Of a stretch of DNA of 64,000 nucleotides, positions 32,484-40,688 are shown piece after piece (within the stretch, counting starts at the first letter, position 1; each line of letters starts with the position of its first letter). Under the pieces are notes generated by a model. That model saw only the letters and a program-made list of their open reading frames with translations. It was not told the origin of the DNA and made no database searches. The translations under genes and the position numbers were made by a program. The stretch is from contig NZ_FZOR01000021.1 of NCBI RefSeq assembly GCF_900188445.1, forward strand, positions 1 to 64,000. The letters run 5' to 3'. The DNA is from Actinomadura meyerae (GTDB lineage: Bacteria; Actinomycetota; Actinomycetes; Streptosporangiales; Streptosporangiaceae).

Positions 32484-33038
32484 CTAGAGGCCCGGCCGGA
32501 CGGCGCCGGAGAAGTTGCGCTTGTAGTACTTGGTCAGCTTGATCTTCTTCACGCGCTTGCCGGAGCTGGGCGCGTGGATCATGTAGCCGTGGCCGGCGTA
32601 GATGCCCATGTGGGTGCGCCCGCCGTAGAAGAACAGCAGGTCGCCCTTCACGGCGCCCTTCCAGGAGACCTTCTTCTTGACGGCGCGGTAGATCTGCTGG
32701 CTGGTGCGGGGCAGCTTCACGCCCGCCTTGCGCCAGGCGCCGCCGGCGAGGCCGGAGCAGTCCCAGGAGCCGGGCCCCGTGCCGCCGTAGCGGTAGGGGT
32801 CGCCGATCTGCTTCGCCGCGTACTTCACGGCGTAGGCCGCGCGCTTCTTCTGCTTCGCGGCGCGGGACTGCTTCGCGGAGACCTTCGCCGCCGCGGTGAC
32901 GACCGCGGCCTGCTGCGGCGGTGCCGCCGCCTCGGCGGGACCGGCCGTGAGGACGGACGCGCCGAGCGCCGCGGTCGCGGTGAGCGCGAGCCCGCCGGTG
33001 GTGATTCCGGTCTTCAGGGGGTTTCGGGGGGTATGCAG
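32484..33038 (-). CDS. secreted NlpC/P60 peptidoglycan endopeptidase with non-AUG start
   Basis: This D,L-endopeptidase is expected outside the membrane. The C-terminal NlpC/P60 domain has catalytic Cys94 in SWDCSGLAGGAWRKAG, His in GGRTHMGIYAG, and a third polar residue near MIHAPSSG. Reading upstream in the same frame gives a textbook signal peptide (LKTGITTGGLALTATAALGAS, then SVLTAGPAEA) and an Ala/Lys-rich linker, but no ATG, GTG or TTG; the frame opens only after a TAG at about 33077. GGAG at 33044-33047 lies 5 bases before a CTG at 33038 (HTPRNPLK follows); ATT at 33041 is the other candidate. The internal GTG at 32828 would remove the signal peptide. A non-canonical CTG start is therefore proposed. 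Confidence 0.75.
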   Translation of the reverse strand: MHTPRNPLKTGITTGGLALTATAALGASVLTAGPAEAAAPPQQAAVVTAAAKVSAKQSRAAKQKKRAAYAVKYAAKQIGDPYRYGGTGPGSWDCSGLAGGAWRKAGVKLPRTSQQIYRAVKKKVSWKGAVKGDLLFFYGGRTHMGIYAGHGYMIHAPSSGKRVKKIKLTKYYKRNFSGAVRPGL

Positions 33039-33059
33039 AATGACTCCAGACCTCGCGGG

Positions 33060-33215
33060 TGATGCCTACCGGGCAGCCGTCACCGCACGGGTTCTCCTTG
33101 CGGTTCGGGATGCCGCGACCATTCCGCCGCGCCATTCGACGGGGCGCGGGTGAACGGTGGCCGCTTCCGGTTCCGTGCATCTCGGCTGCACGGATTCGGC
33201 TTCCGACGGCGGCCG
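33060..33215 (-). promoter_or_regulatory. possible ydaO-type (c-di-AMP) riboswitch upstream of NlpC/P60 gene
   Basis: The minus-strand leader contains GCCGAATCCG, then a perfect hairpin CCGTGCA/TGCACGG (33173-33193), then GGAACCGG. Near its 3' end it has GAGAACCCG and GACGGCTGCCCGGTAGGC. These segments and their order resemble the ydaO/yuaA riboswitch of actinobacteria, which typically precedes cell-wall hydrolase genes. I could not fold the whole element, and the central helices are uncertain. Confidence 0.4.
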
Positions 33216-33771
33216 TCGCGGGAGTACCGCGGGGGACGGCCTGGGGGGCCGCGCCGTGCCTGTGGGGGCGGCCGTGCAGGCCGCGAGCCGCGCGTCGGGT
33301 GCGTGTTCTGTTATCCGGGCGGCTGCGGTGCCGCATGAACGTCCAGGAACGTATGCAGAGTCGGGTGGGCATGGCAAATCACTCCGGTCATTCCGGTGGG
33401 AGCGGGCGCGGGGAAAGGGATTGGCGCCACCGCGGTGGCCTGCGCTGATTCTGATCAGCCCGGCGAAAATGTGAACTGGGTCACCTTCCCCCCTTTGAAG
33501 ATCCATTTCATGGTGACCCGTGCGGCGCCCGCCGGTAAGTGGAATGCCGTTCTGTGGAAAACCTGTCGACGCTCCGTAATGATCTGTGGCGTGTATCACG
33601 TAACGATAAATGTGGCTTATGTCTCCTTTAATCGGCCGGGTCGGGCGTGCCGGGATGACGGGTTGCGGACGGACGCGAGTACCGGATCCGGCCCGGCCGA
33701 GGGGTTGACGGACCGGATCCGGCCGCCTGTAGTCCGAAGGAGAAGCAGGTTCCGCGCTCGGAGGGAGTCCT
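33216..33771. other. intergenic region between the cell-wall hydrolase and GH1 genes
   Basis: No credible gene lies here. The AT content rises around 33540-33640, unlike the neighbours. It holds the candidate GH1 promoter at 33705-33733 and presumably the promoter for the minus-strand riboswitch transcript. Confidence 0.45.
33705..33733 (+). promoter_or_regulatory. candidate sigma-70-type promoter for the GH1 gene
   Basis: TTGACG (33705-33710), a 17-base spacer and TGTAGT (33728-33733) give a good fit to the housekeeping consensus, about 40 bp upstream of the start codon. Confidence 0.5.
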
Positions 33772-35100
33772 GTGTTCGGACGCGTGTTGTGCGGTCTCCT
33801 CCTGGTCGCCGGGCTCGTGGCGGCGCCGCCGGCCCTGGCCGAGGGCGGATCACCGACCGCGAAGTTCCCGCCCGGCTTCCTCTGGGGCGTGTCGACGTCC
33901 GGCTTCCAGAGCGAGGGGCACTTCCCCGACAGCAACTGGACGCGCTACGCCGAACGCAAGGCGCCCGGCGTCACCGACCCCTACGGCGACTCCGTCGACT
34001 TCCTGCACCGCTACCCGTCCGACCTGAAGCTGGCCAAGGGCCTGGGCGTGAACGTCTTCCGGACGTCCATCGAGTGGTCCCGCGTGGAGCCGCGCCGCGG
34101 GTACCGCGATCCGAAGGCGCTCGCGTACTACGACGACCTCATCCGCCGCATCAAGGAGAACGGGATGCGGCCCATGCTCACCCTCGACCACTGGGTGTAT
34201 CCCGGCTGGGTCGCCGACCAGGGAGCCTGGGACAACCCCCGCACGCAGGACGACTGGCTGAGCAACGCCCGCTACGTCGTCGACCGCTACAAGGGGCAGG
34301 GCGTCATCTGGATCACCTTCAACGAGGCGAGCGCCTACATCTACAAGGAGCTCACCACCCGCCCGATGGACCTCGGGCAGATGCTGAAGATGCGCGACGC
34401 CCTCATCAGGACGCACCGGGCCGCGTACGACATGATCCACAAGGTCGACCCGGGCGCCCCGGTGTCGAGCAACGTCGCCTACGGGACGGCCCTCAACGGC
34501 ATCTTCGACGCGGCCCTGTTCAACGACGTCACCGAAAAGCTCGACTTCATCGGCATCGACTACTACTACGGCGCGAACCTGCAGAACTTCACTGCGGTGT
34601 ACGCCCTCACCGGCGAGTTCTGGAAGGTCGACCCCGAGCCTGAGGGGCTGTACTACGTCCTGAAGAACTACCAGCGCCGGCTACCGCACCTGCCGGTCTT
34701 CGTCGTCGAGAGCGGCATGCCGACCGATGACGGCAAGCCGCGCCAGGACGGCTACACGCGCGCGGACCATCTCCGCGACCACATGTACTGGATCCAGCGC
34801 GCGATGGCCGACGGCGTGAAGATGATGGGCTACAACTACTGGAGCCTCACCGACAACTACGAGTGGGGCAGCTACCGGGCACGGTTCGGCCTCTACACGG
34901 TGGACGTCCTGACCGACCCGTCCCTGGCGCGCCGCCCGACCGACGCCGTCCCCGCCTACCGCTCGATCATCGCGAACGGGGGCGTCCCCTCCGGGTACGT
35001 GCCGGTGCGCAAGCCCGGCTGGTGCTCGATCGAGGACCCCGTCGCGACCTGCCTGGGCACGACCCCCACCCCGCCCGCCGGATACCGCCCGGCCGGGTGA
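33772..35100 (+). CDS. secreted glycoside hydrolase family 1 enzyme (beta-glucosidase-like)
   Basis: GTG 33772 (GGAGGGAG upstream) opens 442 residues with an N-terminal signal peptide (VLCGLLLVAGLVAAPPALA). The (beta/alpha)8 domain starts at FPPGFLWGVSTSGFQSEG. The acid/base Glu185 is in TFNEASA and the nucleophile Glu313 in VVESGMP, where most GH1 enzymes have ENG. YNYWSLTDNYEWGSYRARFGLY is the usual aglycone/glycone loop, split over residues 345-366. The C-terminal extension has a Cys pair (WCSIEDPVATC) likely to form a disulfide. It probably releases glucose or related sugars from secreted substrates; relatives without a signal peptide are commoner. Confidence 0.9.
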   Translation: MFGRVLCGLLLVAGLVAAPPALAEGGSPTAKFPPGFLWGVSTSGFQSEGHFPDSNWTRYAERKAPGVTDPYGDSVDFLHRYPSDLKLAKGLGVNVFRTSIEWSRVEPRRGYRDPKALAYYDDLIRRIKENGMRPMLTLDHWVYPGWVADQGAWDNPRTQDDWLSNARYVVDRYKGQGVIWITFNEASAYIYKELTTRPMDLGQMLKMRDALIRTHRAAYDMIHKVDPGAPVSSNVAYGTALNGIFDAALFNDVTEKLDFIGIDYYYGANLQNFTAVYALTGEFWKVDPEPEGLYYVLKNYQRRLPHLPVFVVESGMPTDDGKPRQDGYTRADHLRDHMYWIQRAMADGVKMMGYNYWSLTDNYEWGSYRARFGLYTVDVLTDPSLARRPTDAVPAYRSIIANGGVPSGYVPVRKPGWCSIEDPVATCLGTTPTPPAGYRPAG

Positions 35101-35168
35101 CCGGGGACGCATGACCGGCCCCTCGCCGGGTACCCCGCCACCGCGACCGCAATCGAGCAGGGGAGCGC

Positions 35169-35798
35169 GTGGGGGACGTGCAGACGCAGCCGAAGGCCGC
35201 GACGCGCGGGTCCGGCACCGCGGGACCGGGGCCCGGCCTGGGCGGCGTGGCGGACGATCTGCTGACCGCCCTGAAGCGCGCGGCCGCCGCCCTCCGCGAC
35301 GCGGGCCTGGAGTACGCCCTCGCGGGCGGCTTCGCGGCGTACGCGCACGGCGCGGCGGTGTCGACCCACGACGTCGACTTCGTGCTGCGGCCGCGGGACG
35401 TCCAGGCGGCGCTGGACGCGCTCGCCGCGGTGGGCATGGCGCACCTGGAGAGTCCGGAGAACTGGCTGGAGAAGGCCTACGACGGCGAGCACACCATCGA
35501 CCTGATCCACACGCCGTCCGGCCGTCCGGTGGACGGCGAGCTGCTGCGGCGGGCCGAGGAGATGACGGTGGGCGCGGTGTTCATGCCGGTCCTGCCCGCC
35601 ACCGACCTGATGGTCATGCGGCTGATGGCGTTCGCCGAGACCGCCTGCGACTTCAGCGGGTTCCTGCACGTCGGCCGGGCGCTGCGCGAGCAGGTGGACT
35701 GGCGGCGGGTCGCGGCGGAGACCGCCGGGTCCCCGTACGCGTACGCGTTCCTGACGCTGCTCGCGCGGCTCGGCGTGATCGAGGAGGACGTGCTGTGA
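35169..35798 (+). CDS. nucleotidyltransferase-fold protein
   Basis: This 209-residue protein has the minimal nucleotidyltransferase signature: ALAGGFAAYAHGAAVSTHDVDFVL, with the GG helix followed by the D-x-D pair, and IDLIHTP supplying a later acidic residue. GTG 35169 has AGGGGAG upstream. Proteins of this kind include MNT antitoxins and streptomycin-type adenylyltransferases, but no HEPN toxin is adjacent. It precedes a BON protein and a phosphoesterase on the same strand; a role in nucleotide or stress signalling is possible, not shown. Confidence 0.72.
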   Translation: MGDVQTQPKAATRGSGTAGPGPGLGGVADDLLTALKRAAAALRDAGLEYALAGGFAAYAHGAAVSTHDVDFVLRPRDVQAALDALAAVGMAHLESPENWLEKAYDGEHTIDLIHTPSGRPVDGELLRRAEEMTVGAVFMPVLPATDLMVMRLMAFAETACDFSGFLHVGRALREQVDWRRVAAETAGSPYAYAFLTLLARLGVIEEDVL

Positions 35799-35829
35799 GG
35801 GCCGTGCTGTGACCGAAGGGGGGCAGGCC

Positions 35830-36075
35830 ATGGCGGACATGTCGGGTTACCTGGCCGCGCACATCCAGGAGCGGCTCGCCGCGGAGGCGTACGAGCTCGG
35901 CATCCGGGTGGACGTCCGCGGCGAGTTCGTGCACCTGCGCGGCGAGGTGGTGAGCGAGGAGCGGCGCCGCGCCGTCGAGGAGGCGGCCCGGGAGGCCGCC
36001 GGGGGCCGCCGGATCTGCAACGAGCTGCACGTCGTCGCGGTGCCCGAGCCGGACGGAGAGGAGCAGATCTCATGA
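35830..36075 (+). CDS. BON-domain protein
   Basis: This 81-residue protein starts at ATG 35830, 6 bases after GAAGGGGGG; GTG 35809 is an alternative. The BON core is VDVRGEFVHLRGEVVSEERRRAVEEAAREAAGGRRICNELHV, read in parts over residues 26-66. BON domains bind phospholipid or ligands in osmotic-stress proteins. No signal peptide is seen, so it should be cytoplasmic. Its stop overlaps the phosphoesterase start (ATGA). Confidence 0.8.
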   Translation: MADMSGYLAAHIQERLAAEAYELGIRVDVRGEFVHLRGEVVSEERRRAVEEAAREAAGGRRICNELHVVAVPEPDGEEQIS

Positions 36076-36833
36076 TCCGTGTCGCCGCCGCGGGGGACCT
36101 GCACGTCGGACCGGAGATGGCCGGGGAGTACCGGGCCCGGCTGGCCGCGCTCGCCGACCAGGCGGACGTGTTCCTGGTCGCCGGGGACCTGACCCGGCAC
36201 GGCACGCCCGAGGAGGGCCGGATCGCCGCCGGCGTGCTGCGCGACCTCGGGCCGCCCGTGGTCGCCGTCCTCGGCAACCACGACTACCACTCTGACGCCG
36301 AGGACGAGATCACCGGCGTGCTGCGGGACGCGGGCGTGACCGTCCTCGACGGCGACGGCACCGTCCTGGACTGCGGCGGGACGACCCTCGGCGTCGCGGG
36401 CGGCAAGGGGTTCGGCGGCGGGTTCGAGGGCCGCTGCGCCAGCGACTTCGGCGAGCCGGAGATGAAGGCGTTCATCCGGCACACCAAGGACTTCGCCGAC
36501 CGGCTGCACCTGTCCCTCACGGAGCTGGACGCTGACGTCACGGTCGCCCTCACGCACTACTCGCCGTCCGCGGACACCCTCGAAGGGGAGCCGCTGGAGA
36601 TCTACCCGTTCCTCGGCAGCTACCTGCTCGGGGAGGCGATCGACGCGGCGGGCGTCGACCTCGCGGTGCACGGCCACGCGCACAAGGGGACGGAGAAGGG
36701 CCTCACGTCCGGCGGCATGCGGGTGCGGAACGTGGCGCTGCCGGTGCTGCAGCACGCCTACGCCGTGTACTCGCTGGAGGCGCCGGAGGCCGCGGAAGGC
36801 CAGGACGTCCGGGAACGGGTGTCGGCCTGGTGA
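36072..36833 (+). CDS. calcineurin-like metallophosphoesterase
   Basis: This 253-residue two-metal phosphoesterase has all motifs in order: GDLHVG, GDLTRHG, GNHD, LTHYSPS and GHAH. The length and motif spacing fit the small YfcE/CpdA-like branch. The substrate is unknown: a cyclic nucleotide or phosphodiester. It is coupled to the BON gene by a 4-bp overlap and is convergent with topoisomerase IB. Confidence 0.87.
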   Translation: MIRVAAAGDLHVGPEMAGEYRARLAALADQADVFLVAGDLTRHGTPEEGRIAAGVLRDLGPPVVAVLGNHDYHSDAEDEITGVLRDAGVTVLDGDGTVLDCGGTTLGVAGGKGFGGGFEGRCASDFGEPEMKAFIRHTKDFADRLHLSLTELDADVTVALTHYSPSADTLEGEPLEIYPFLGSYLLGEAIDAAGVDLAVHGHAHKGTEKGLTSGGMRVRNVALPVLQHAYAVYSLEAPEAAEGQDVRERVSAW

Positions 36834-36928
36834 CGTTCGCCTCTACGTGATGGGCCGGTGGGACGGCCGCGAGATCGCGAGGAGGGGAGTGATCCCGCGC
36901 CGTCCCGCGGCCCGGCCGGAACCTCAGG

Positions 36929-37951
36929 TCACCGGGCGGCGCGGAGCAGGTCGAGGACGGCCTGCTCGACCGGGCCCTGCGTCGCCAGCTCGCCCTCCGA
37001 CGCCTCGACGCCCAGCCGGTCGAGCACGGGCGCGACCGTCTCGCCGTTCTCGTAGCACTCGATGATGCGCGGGTCGATGTAGGAGGCCCGCGCGACGGCG
37101 GGAGTGTTGCCGAGGTAGGCGGCGACCTCCTTCACGACCCGGACGATGGCGCGCCTGCGGGCGGTGTCGCCGCCGTCCGCGCGGACCGACACCGCGAGCC
37201 CGACCGCGGCGAGGACGGTGGCGTGCCAGGTGCGGAAGTCCTTGGCGGTGAAGTCGCCGGCGGTCACCTCGCGGATGTACTCGTTGATGTCGGACGTGGT
37301 GACGTCGTGCCAGCCGTCCCGCGTCCGGTGGGCGAGCAGCTCGGGGTCGCCGCCGGGACGCCGCTTGAGGCCGCTCACGACCTTGCACACGTTCTCCTCC
37401 GCGACCGCGCGGTACAGGTCCTTCGAGCCCTTGGCCGGGTACTCGAAGGTCACCTCGCCGCCGCGGCGGCAGGTGACGTGCTCGCGCAGGACGGTCGCGA
37501 GCCCGAACGTGCCGTTCTCCGCCGCGTACGACTCCCCGCCGATGCGGAAGAAGCCGAGGTCGATGAGGCGGACGGCGGCGGCCAGCACCCGCTCGCGGGA
37601 GTAGCCGCGCCCGGACAGGTGCTCGTCCAGCGTGTGCCGCACCTTGGGCAGCCGTTCGGCCAGCTCCAGGACGTGCTCGTGCTTCTCCTGGTCGCGCTGC
37701 TCCCGCCATGCCTCGTGGTAGAGGTACTGGCGCCGTCCGGCCGCGTCGGTGCCCATCGCCTGGATGTGGCCGTCCGGGTCCGGACAGATCCAGACGTCCT
37801 TCCAGGCGGGCGGTATGACGAGCGACCTGATGCGTTCCTTCTCAATGGGGTCTTGCAGGGGGCGACCGTCCAGCCCCAGGAATACGAAGCCTTTGCCTGC
37901 TCTCCGGCGTCCGTAGCCCGGTTCGCCGGTGTCACTACGTTGCAGCTCCAT
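36929..37951 (-). CDS. DNA topoisomerase IB
   Basis: This bacterial type IB topoisomerase (340 residues) relaxes supercoils through a 3'-phosphotyrosyl intermediate. The N-terminal domain has GKGFVFLGLDGRPLQD and IPPAWKDVWICPDPDGHIQA; the catalytic part has RIGGESYAAENGTFGL (Arg), KDLYRAV, and SYIDPRIIECYENG with the nucleophilic Tyr. ATG 37951 lies at TGATG, where the stop of a five-codon mini-ORF overlaps it; a 17-bp tandem duplication created this arrangement. It follows the SDR gene on the same strand and is probably translated by reinitiation or coupling. Confidence 0.93.
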   Translation of the reverse strand: MELQRSDTGEPGYGRRRAGKGFVFLGLDGRPLQDPIEKERIRSLVIPPAWKDVWICPDPDGHIQAMGTDAAGRRQYLYHEAWREQRDQEKHEHVLELAERLPKVRHTLDEHLSGRGYSRERVLAAAVRLIDLGFFRIGGESYAAENGTFGLATVLREHVTCRRGGEVTFEYPAKGSKDLYRAVAEENVCKVVSGLKRRPGGDPELLAHRTRDGWHDVTTSDINEYIREVTAGDFTAKDFRTWHATVLAAVGLAVSVRADGGDTARRRAIVRVVKEVAAYLGNTPAVARASYIDPRIIECYENGETVAPVLDRLGVEASEGELATQGPVEQAVLDLLRAAR

Positions 37952-37971
37952 CAGCGTTGCAGCTCCATCAG
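37938..37971. repeat. 17-bp tandem duplication at the SDR/topoisomerase junction
   Basis: CGTTGCAGCTCCATCAG occurs twice in tandem (37938-37954 and 37955-37971). On the minus strand each copy carries TGATGGAGCTGCAACG. The upstream copy contains the SDR stop and an ATG that reads MELQR and stops exactly at the TGATG of the downstream copy. Confidence 0.9.
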
Positions 37972-38816
37972 CCCGGGTGGATCTCCCCGCCGGCCGGTAC
38001 GAGCGTCTGCCCGGTGTAGTAGGACGACTGGCGGTTGGAGGCGAAGAACACGTAGGACGGCGCGATCTCATCCGGATCGGCCGCACGCCCCATCGGCGCG
38101 TTCTTACCGAAGGACTCCACCCGCTCGGCGTCGAACGTCGCCGGGATCAGCGGCGTCCACACCGGACCGGGCGCGACGCAGTTGACGCGGATCTCGCGGT
38201 CCATCAGGTTCTGGGCGAGGCTCGCGGTGAGCGACATGACCGCGCCCTTGCTGGCGGAGTAGTCGATGAGGGTCTTGTTGCCGCGCAGCCCGTTGATGGA
38301 GCCGGTGATGATGATGGACGAGCCCGGCCCCATGTGGTCGAGGGCCTCCTGGATCGTCCAGAACACCGAGAACACGTTGACCTCGAACGTGCGGCGGAGC
38401 TGCTCGCCGTCGATCTCCCGGACGTCCTTCACCGGCGTCTGCGTGCCGTGGTGCAGCACGAGGACGTCCAGCCCGCCGAGCTGCCGGACGGTGTGCTCGA
38501 CGACCTCGCGGCACTGCCGCTCCTCCGCCATGTCGCCGCCGAACGTGACGCAGCGCCGCCCGGCGTCCTCGACCAGGCTCGCGGTGTGCCGGGCGTCGTC
38601 GTCCTCCTCCAGATAGGTGATCGCGACGTCGGCGCCCTCCTTGGCGAAGGCGACCGCGGTGGCCCGCCCGATCCCCGAGTCGCCGCCGGTGATCAGCGCG
38701 CGCCGCCCGCGCAGCTGGTCGCTGCCGAGGTAGTCGCGCATCTCGTCGCGCGGTTCGGGGGCCATCTCCCCCGTCCGGCCGGGGTAGGACTGGCTCTGTG
38801 CCGGACGCTCGCTCAT
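37968..38816 (-). CDS. SDR-family oxidoreductase of the glucose-1-dehydrogenase/YghA type
   Basis: It has 282 residues and starts at ATG 38816 with GGAGGA 8 bases upstream. An N-terminal polar extension (QSQSYPGRTGEMAPEPRDEMRD split at residues 7-28) precedes cofactor motif ITGGDSGIGRATAVAF; Ser and YSASK active-site residues are present (ITGSINGLRGN, LIDYSASKGAVMSL). PAGGEIHPG at the end is typical of the YhdF/YghA subgroup, which is often in general-stress regulons. The stop codon overlaps the first ATG of the duplicated junction to topoisomerase IB. Confidence 0.88.
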   Translation of the reverse strand: MSERPAQSQSYPGRTGEMAPEPRDEMRDYLGSDQLRGRRALITGGDSGIGRATAVAFAKEGADVAITYLEEDDDARHTASLVEDAGRRCVTFGGDMAEERQCREVVEHTVRQLGGLDVLVLHHGTQTPVKDVREIDGEQLRRTFEVNVFSVFWTIQEALDHMGPGSSIIITGSINGLRGNKTLIDYSASKGAVMSLTASLAQNLMDREIRVNCVAPGPVWTPLIPATFDAERVESFGKNAPMGRAADPDEIAPSYVFFASNRQSSYYTGQTLVPAGGEIHPG

Positions 38817-38894
38817 GCTCGGTTCCTCCAGGTTTCGACCCCGCCGTCCACAAGACGCGGGTGCCCGGAGCTGCGCGGAGCAAACGCGGGCCCT

Positions 38895-38900
38895 ATTGTA
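38895..38900 (-). promoter_or_regulatory. candidate -10 element of the SDR/topoisomerase transcript
   Basis: TACAAT on the minus strand, about 80 bp upstream of the SDR start, preceded by GGGT. No standard -35 lies 17 bp upstream, so an alternative sigma factor or extended -10 is possible. Confidence 0.3.
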
Positions 38901-39013
38901 ACCCGTGAGTAATAACGCGCTCCGCGATCCGCCGGGGTGTGCGCGGAGCGCGGACGGACGTCTGGATAGCATCACCCCGAACCACATTCGGTCCCTCACG
39001 TAAGGTGTCGCTT

Positions 39014-39787
39014 ATGGACCTGAACGGAGTTTCCGCCGTCGTATCCGGTGGCGCGAGCGGCCTCGGTGAGGCCACCGTCCGCGCGCTGGCCGCCGAAGGC
39101 GCCAAGGTGGTCGTCGCCGACCTCAACGAGGACAAGGGCAAGGCCCTCGCCGACGAGGTGGGCGGCGTCTTCGTCAAGACCGACGTGTCCAACGAGGAGC
39201 AGGTGCAGGCCGCCGTGCAGGCCGCCGTCGACACCGGCGCCCCGCTGCGCGTCATCGTCAACAGCGCCGGGATCGGCTGGGCGTCGCGGACCGTGAACCG
39301 CGACGGCACCCCGCACGACCTGGCCTCCTACGAGACCGTCATCCGGGTCAACCTGATCGGCACCTTCAACCTGATGCGGATCGGCGCGGCCGCGATCTCC
39401 AAGACCGAGCCCGCCGACGCCGACGGCGCCCGCGGCGTGGTGATCAACACCGCGTCCGTCGCCGGCCTGGAGGGCCAGACCGGGCAGATCGCCTACTCCG
39501 CGTCCAAGGGCGGCATCATCGGCATGACGCTGCCGGCGGCGCGCGACCTCGCCGCGATCGGCGTCCGGGTCAACACCATCTGCCCCGGCATCATCGACAC
39601 CCCGATCTACGGCCAGGGCGAGCAGGCGGAGGCCTTCAAGGCCAAGCTCGCCGCGCCCGTCCCGTTCCCGAAGCGGATGGGCAAGGCGTCGGAGTTCGCG
39701 CACCTCGTCAAGGCCCTGATCGAGAACGACTACATGAACGGCGAGACGATCCGCTTCGACGGCGGCATCCGCTTCCAGCCCAAGTGA
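39014..39787 (+). CDS. SDR dehydrogenase of the 3-hydroxyacyl-CoA (HSD10-like) type
   Basis: This 257-residue protein has cofactor motif VSGGASGLGEATVRAL, DLNED (NAD-preferring Asp), NSAG, Ser in INTASVAGLEG, YSASK, and the ending MNGETIRFDGGIRFQPK. The GGDGASGLG-type start and length match type II 3-hydroxyacyl-CoA dehydrogenases (FadB2/HSD17B10-like). It is followed after 8 bp by an enoyl-CoA hydratase, so the pair should do consecutive beta-oxidation steps. A TAAGGTG ribosome site precedes the ATG. Confidence 0.88.
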   Translation: MDLNGVSAVVSGGASGLGEATVRALAAEGAKVVVADLNEDKGKALADEVGGVFVKTDVSNEEQVQAAVQAAVDTGAPLRVIVNSAGIGWASRTVNRDGTPHDLASYETVIRVNLIGTFNLMRIGAAAISKTEPADADGARGVVINTASVAGLEGQTGQIAYSASKGGIIGMTLPAARDLAAIGVRVNTICPGIIDTPIYGQGEQAEAFKAKLAAPVPFPKRMGKASEFAHLVKALIENDYMNGETIRFDGGIRFQPK

Positions 39788-39795
39788 GGCACTGA

Positions 39796-40560
39796 ATGAC
39801 CGACGCTGTTCTGACCGAAGAAGACGGCGCCGTCCTCGTAGTCACCATCAACCGCCCGGAGGCCCGCAACGCGGTCAACGGCGAGGTGGCGCGGGGCATC
39901 GCGGCGGCCGTCGAGGAGCTGGAGTCCCGCAAGGACCTGTCCATCGGCATCCTCACCGGCGCGGGCGGGACGTTCTGCGCCGGGATGGACCTGAAGGGCT
40001 TCCTCACCGGCGACAACCCCGTCGTCGAGGGGCGCGGGTTCGCGGGCCTCACCGAGCGCCCGCCGGCCAAGCCGATGATCGCCGCGATCGAGGGCTACGC
40101 CCTGGCCGGCGGCTGCGAGGTCGCGCTGTCCTGCGACATGATCGTCGCGGCCCGGGACGCCCAGTTCGGGCTGCCCGAGCCGAAGCGCGGCCTGGTCGCC
40201 GCGGGCGGCGGCCTGCTGCGGCTGCCGCAGCGCATCCCGTACCACATCGCCATGGAGATCGCCCTCACCGGCGACAAGTACCCGGCGGACCGGATGGCCG
40301 AGCTCGGGTTCGTCAACCGGCTCGCCGAGCCGGGCGGCGCGCTCGCCGCGGCCAAGGAGCTGGCCCTCAAGGTCGCCGAGAACGCGCCGCTGGCGCTCGC
40401 GGCGACCAAGAAGGTCATCGTCGAGTCCGCCGACTGGTCGTCCGAGGAGGCGTGGAAGAAGCAGCAGGAGATCACCCTGCCGGTCTTCACCTCCAAGGAC
40501 GCCCAGGAGGGCCCGGCGGCGTTCGCCGAGAAGCGCAAGCCGAACTGGAAGGGCGAGTAG
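39796..40560 (+). CDS. enoyl-CoA hydratase/isomerase (crotonase family)
   Basis: This 254-residue crotonase has oxyanion-hole blocks GTFCAGMDLKGFL and IEGYALAGGCEVALSCD. The first catalytic Glu is replaced: the usual A-V-x-G-x-A-x-G-G-G-x-E block is kept as EGYALAGGCEVAL, while the second acid is in FGLPEPKRGLVAAGGG. It hydrates 2-enoyl-CoA in fatty-acid breakdown, in an operon with the preceding SDR. A strong terminator follows. Confidence 0.88.
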   Translation: MTDAVLTEEDGAVLVVTINRPEARNAVNGEVARGIAAAVEELESRKDLSIGILTGAGGTFCAGMDLKGFLTGDNPVVEGRGFAGLTERPPAKPMIAAIEGYALAGGCEVALSCDMIVAARDAQFGLPEPKRGLVAAGGGLLRLPQRIPYHIAMEIALTGDKYPADRMAELGFVNRLAEPGGALAAAKELALKVAENAPLALAATKKVIVESADWSSEEAWKKQQEITLPVFTSKDAQEGPAAFAEKRKPNWKGE

Positions 40561-40578
40561 CCCTTTCCCTCGGCACGA

Positions 40579-40612
40579 GACGCCCGGAACCGCACGGTTC
40601 CGGGCGTCTTGT
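40579..40612 (+). terminator. rho-independent-type terminator
   Basis: GACGCCCGGAACC (40579-40591) and GGTTCCGGGCGTC (40596-40608) form a perfect 13-bp stem with a GCAC loop, followed by TTGTC. It lies 18 bp after the hydratase stop. Confidence 0.9.
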
Positions 40613-40688
40613 CATATGTCTTTTCCTTGATCGATCTGAGAGGCGCGCTCGGGCGTATCCGGAAGGTCGGAGGGGGAGGCGTAGCTTC

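Noticed and set aside
33216..33771. small gene in the AT-richer gap before GH1
   Set aside because: No frame has a ribosome site with plausible codon use; a promoter function explains the composition.
35169..36075. MNT-HEPN toxin-antitoxin pair
   Set aside because: The nucleotidyltransferase signature is present, but the next gene is a BON protein, not a HEPN toxin.
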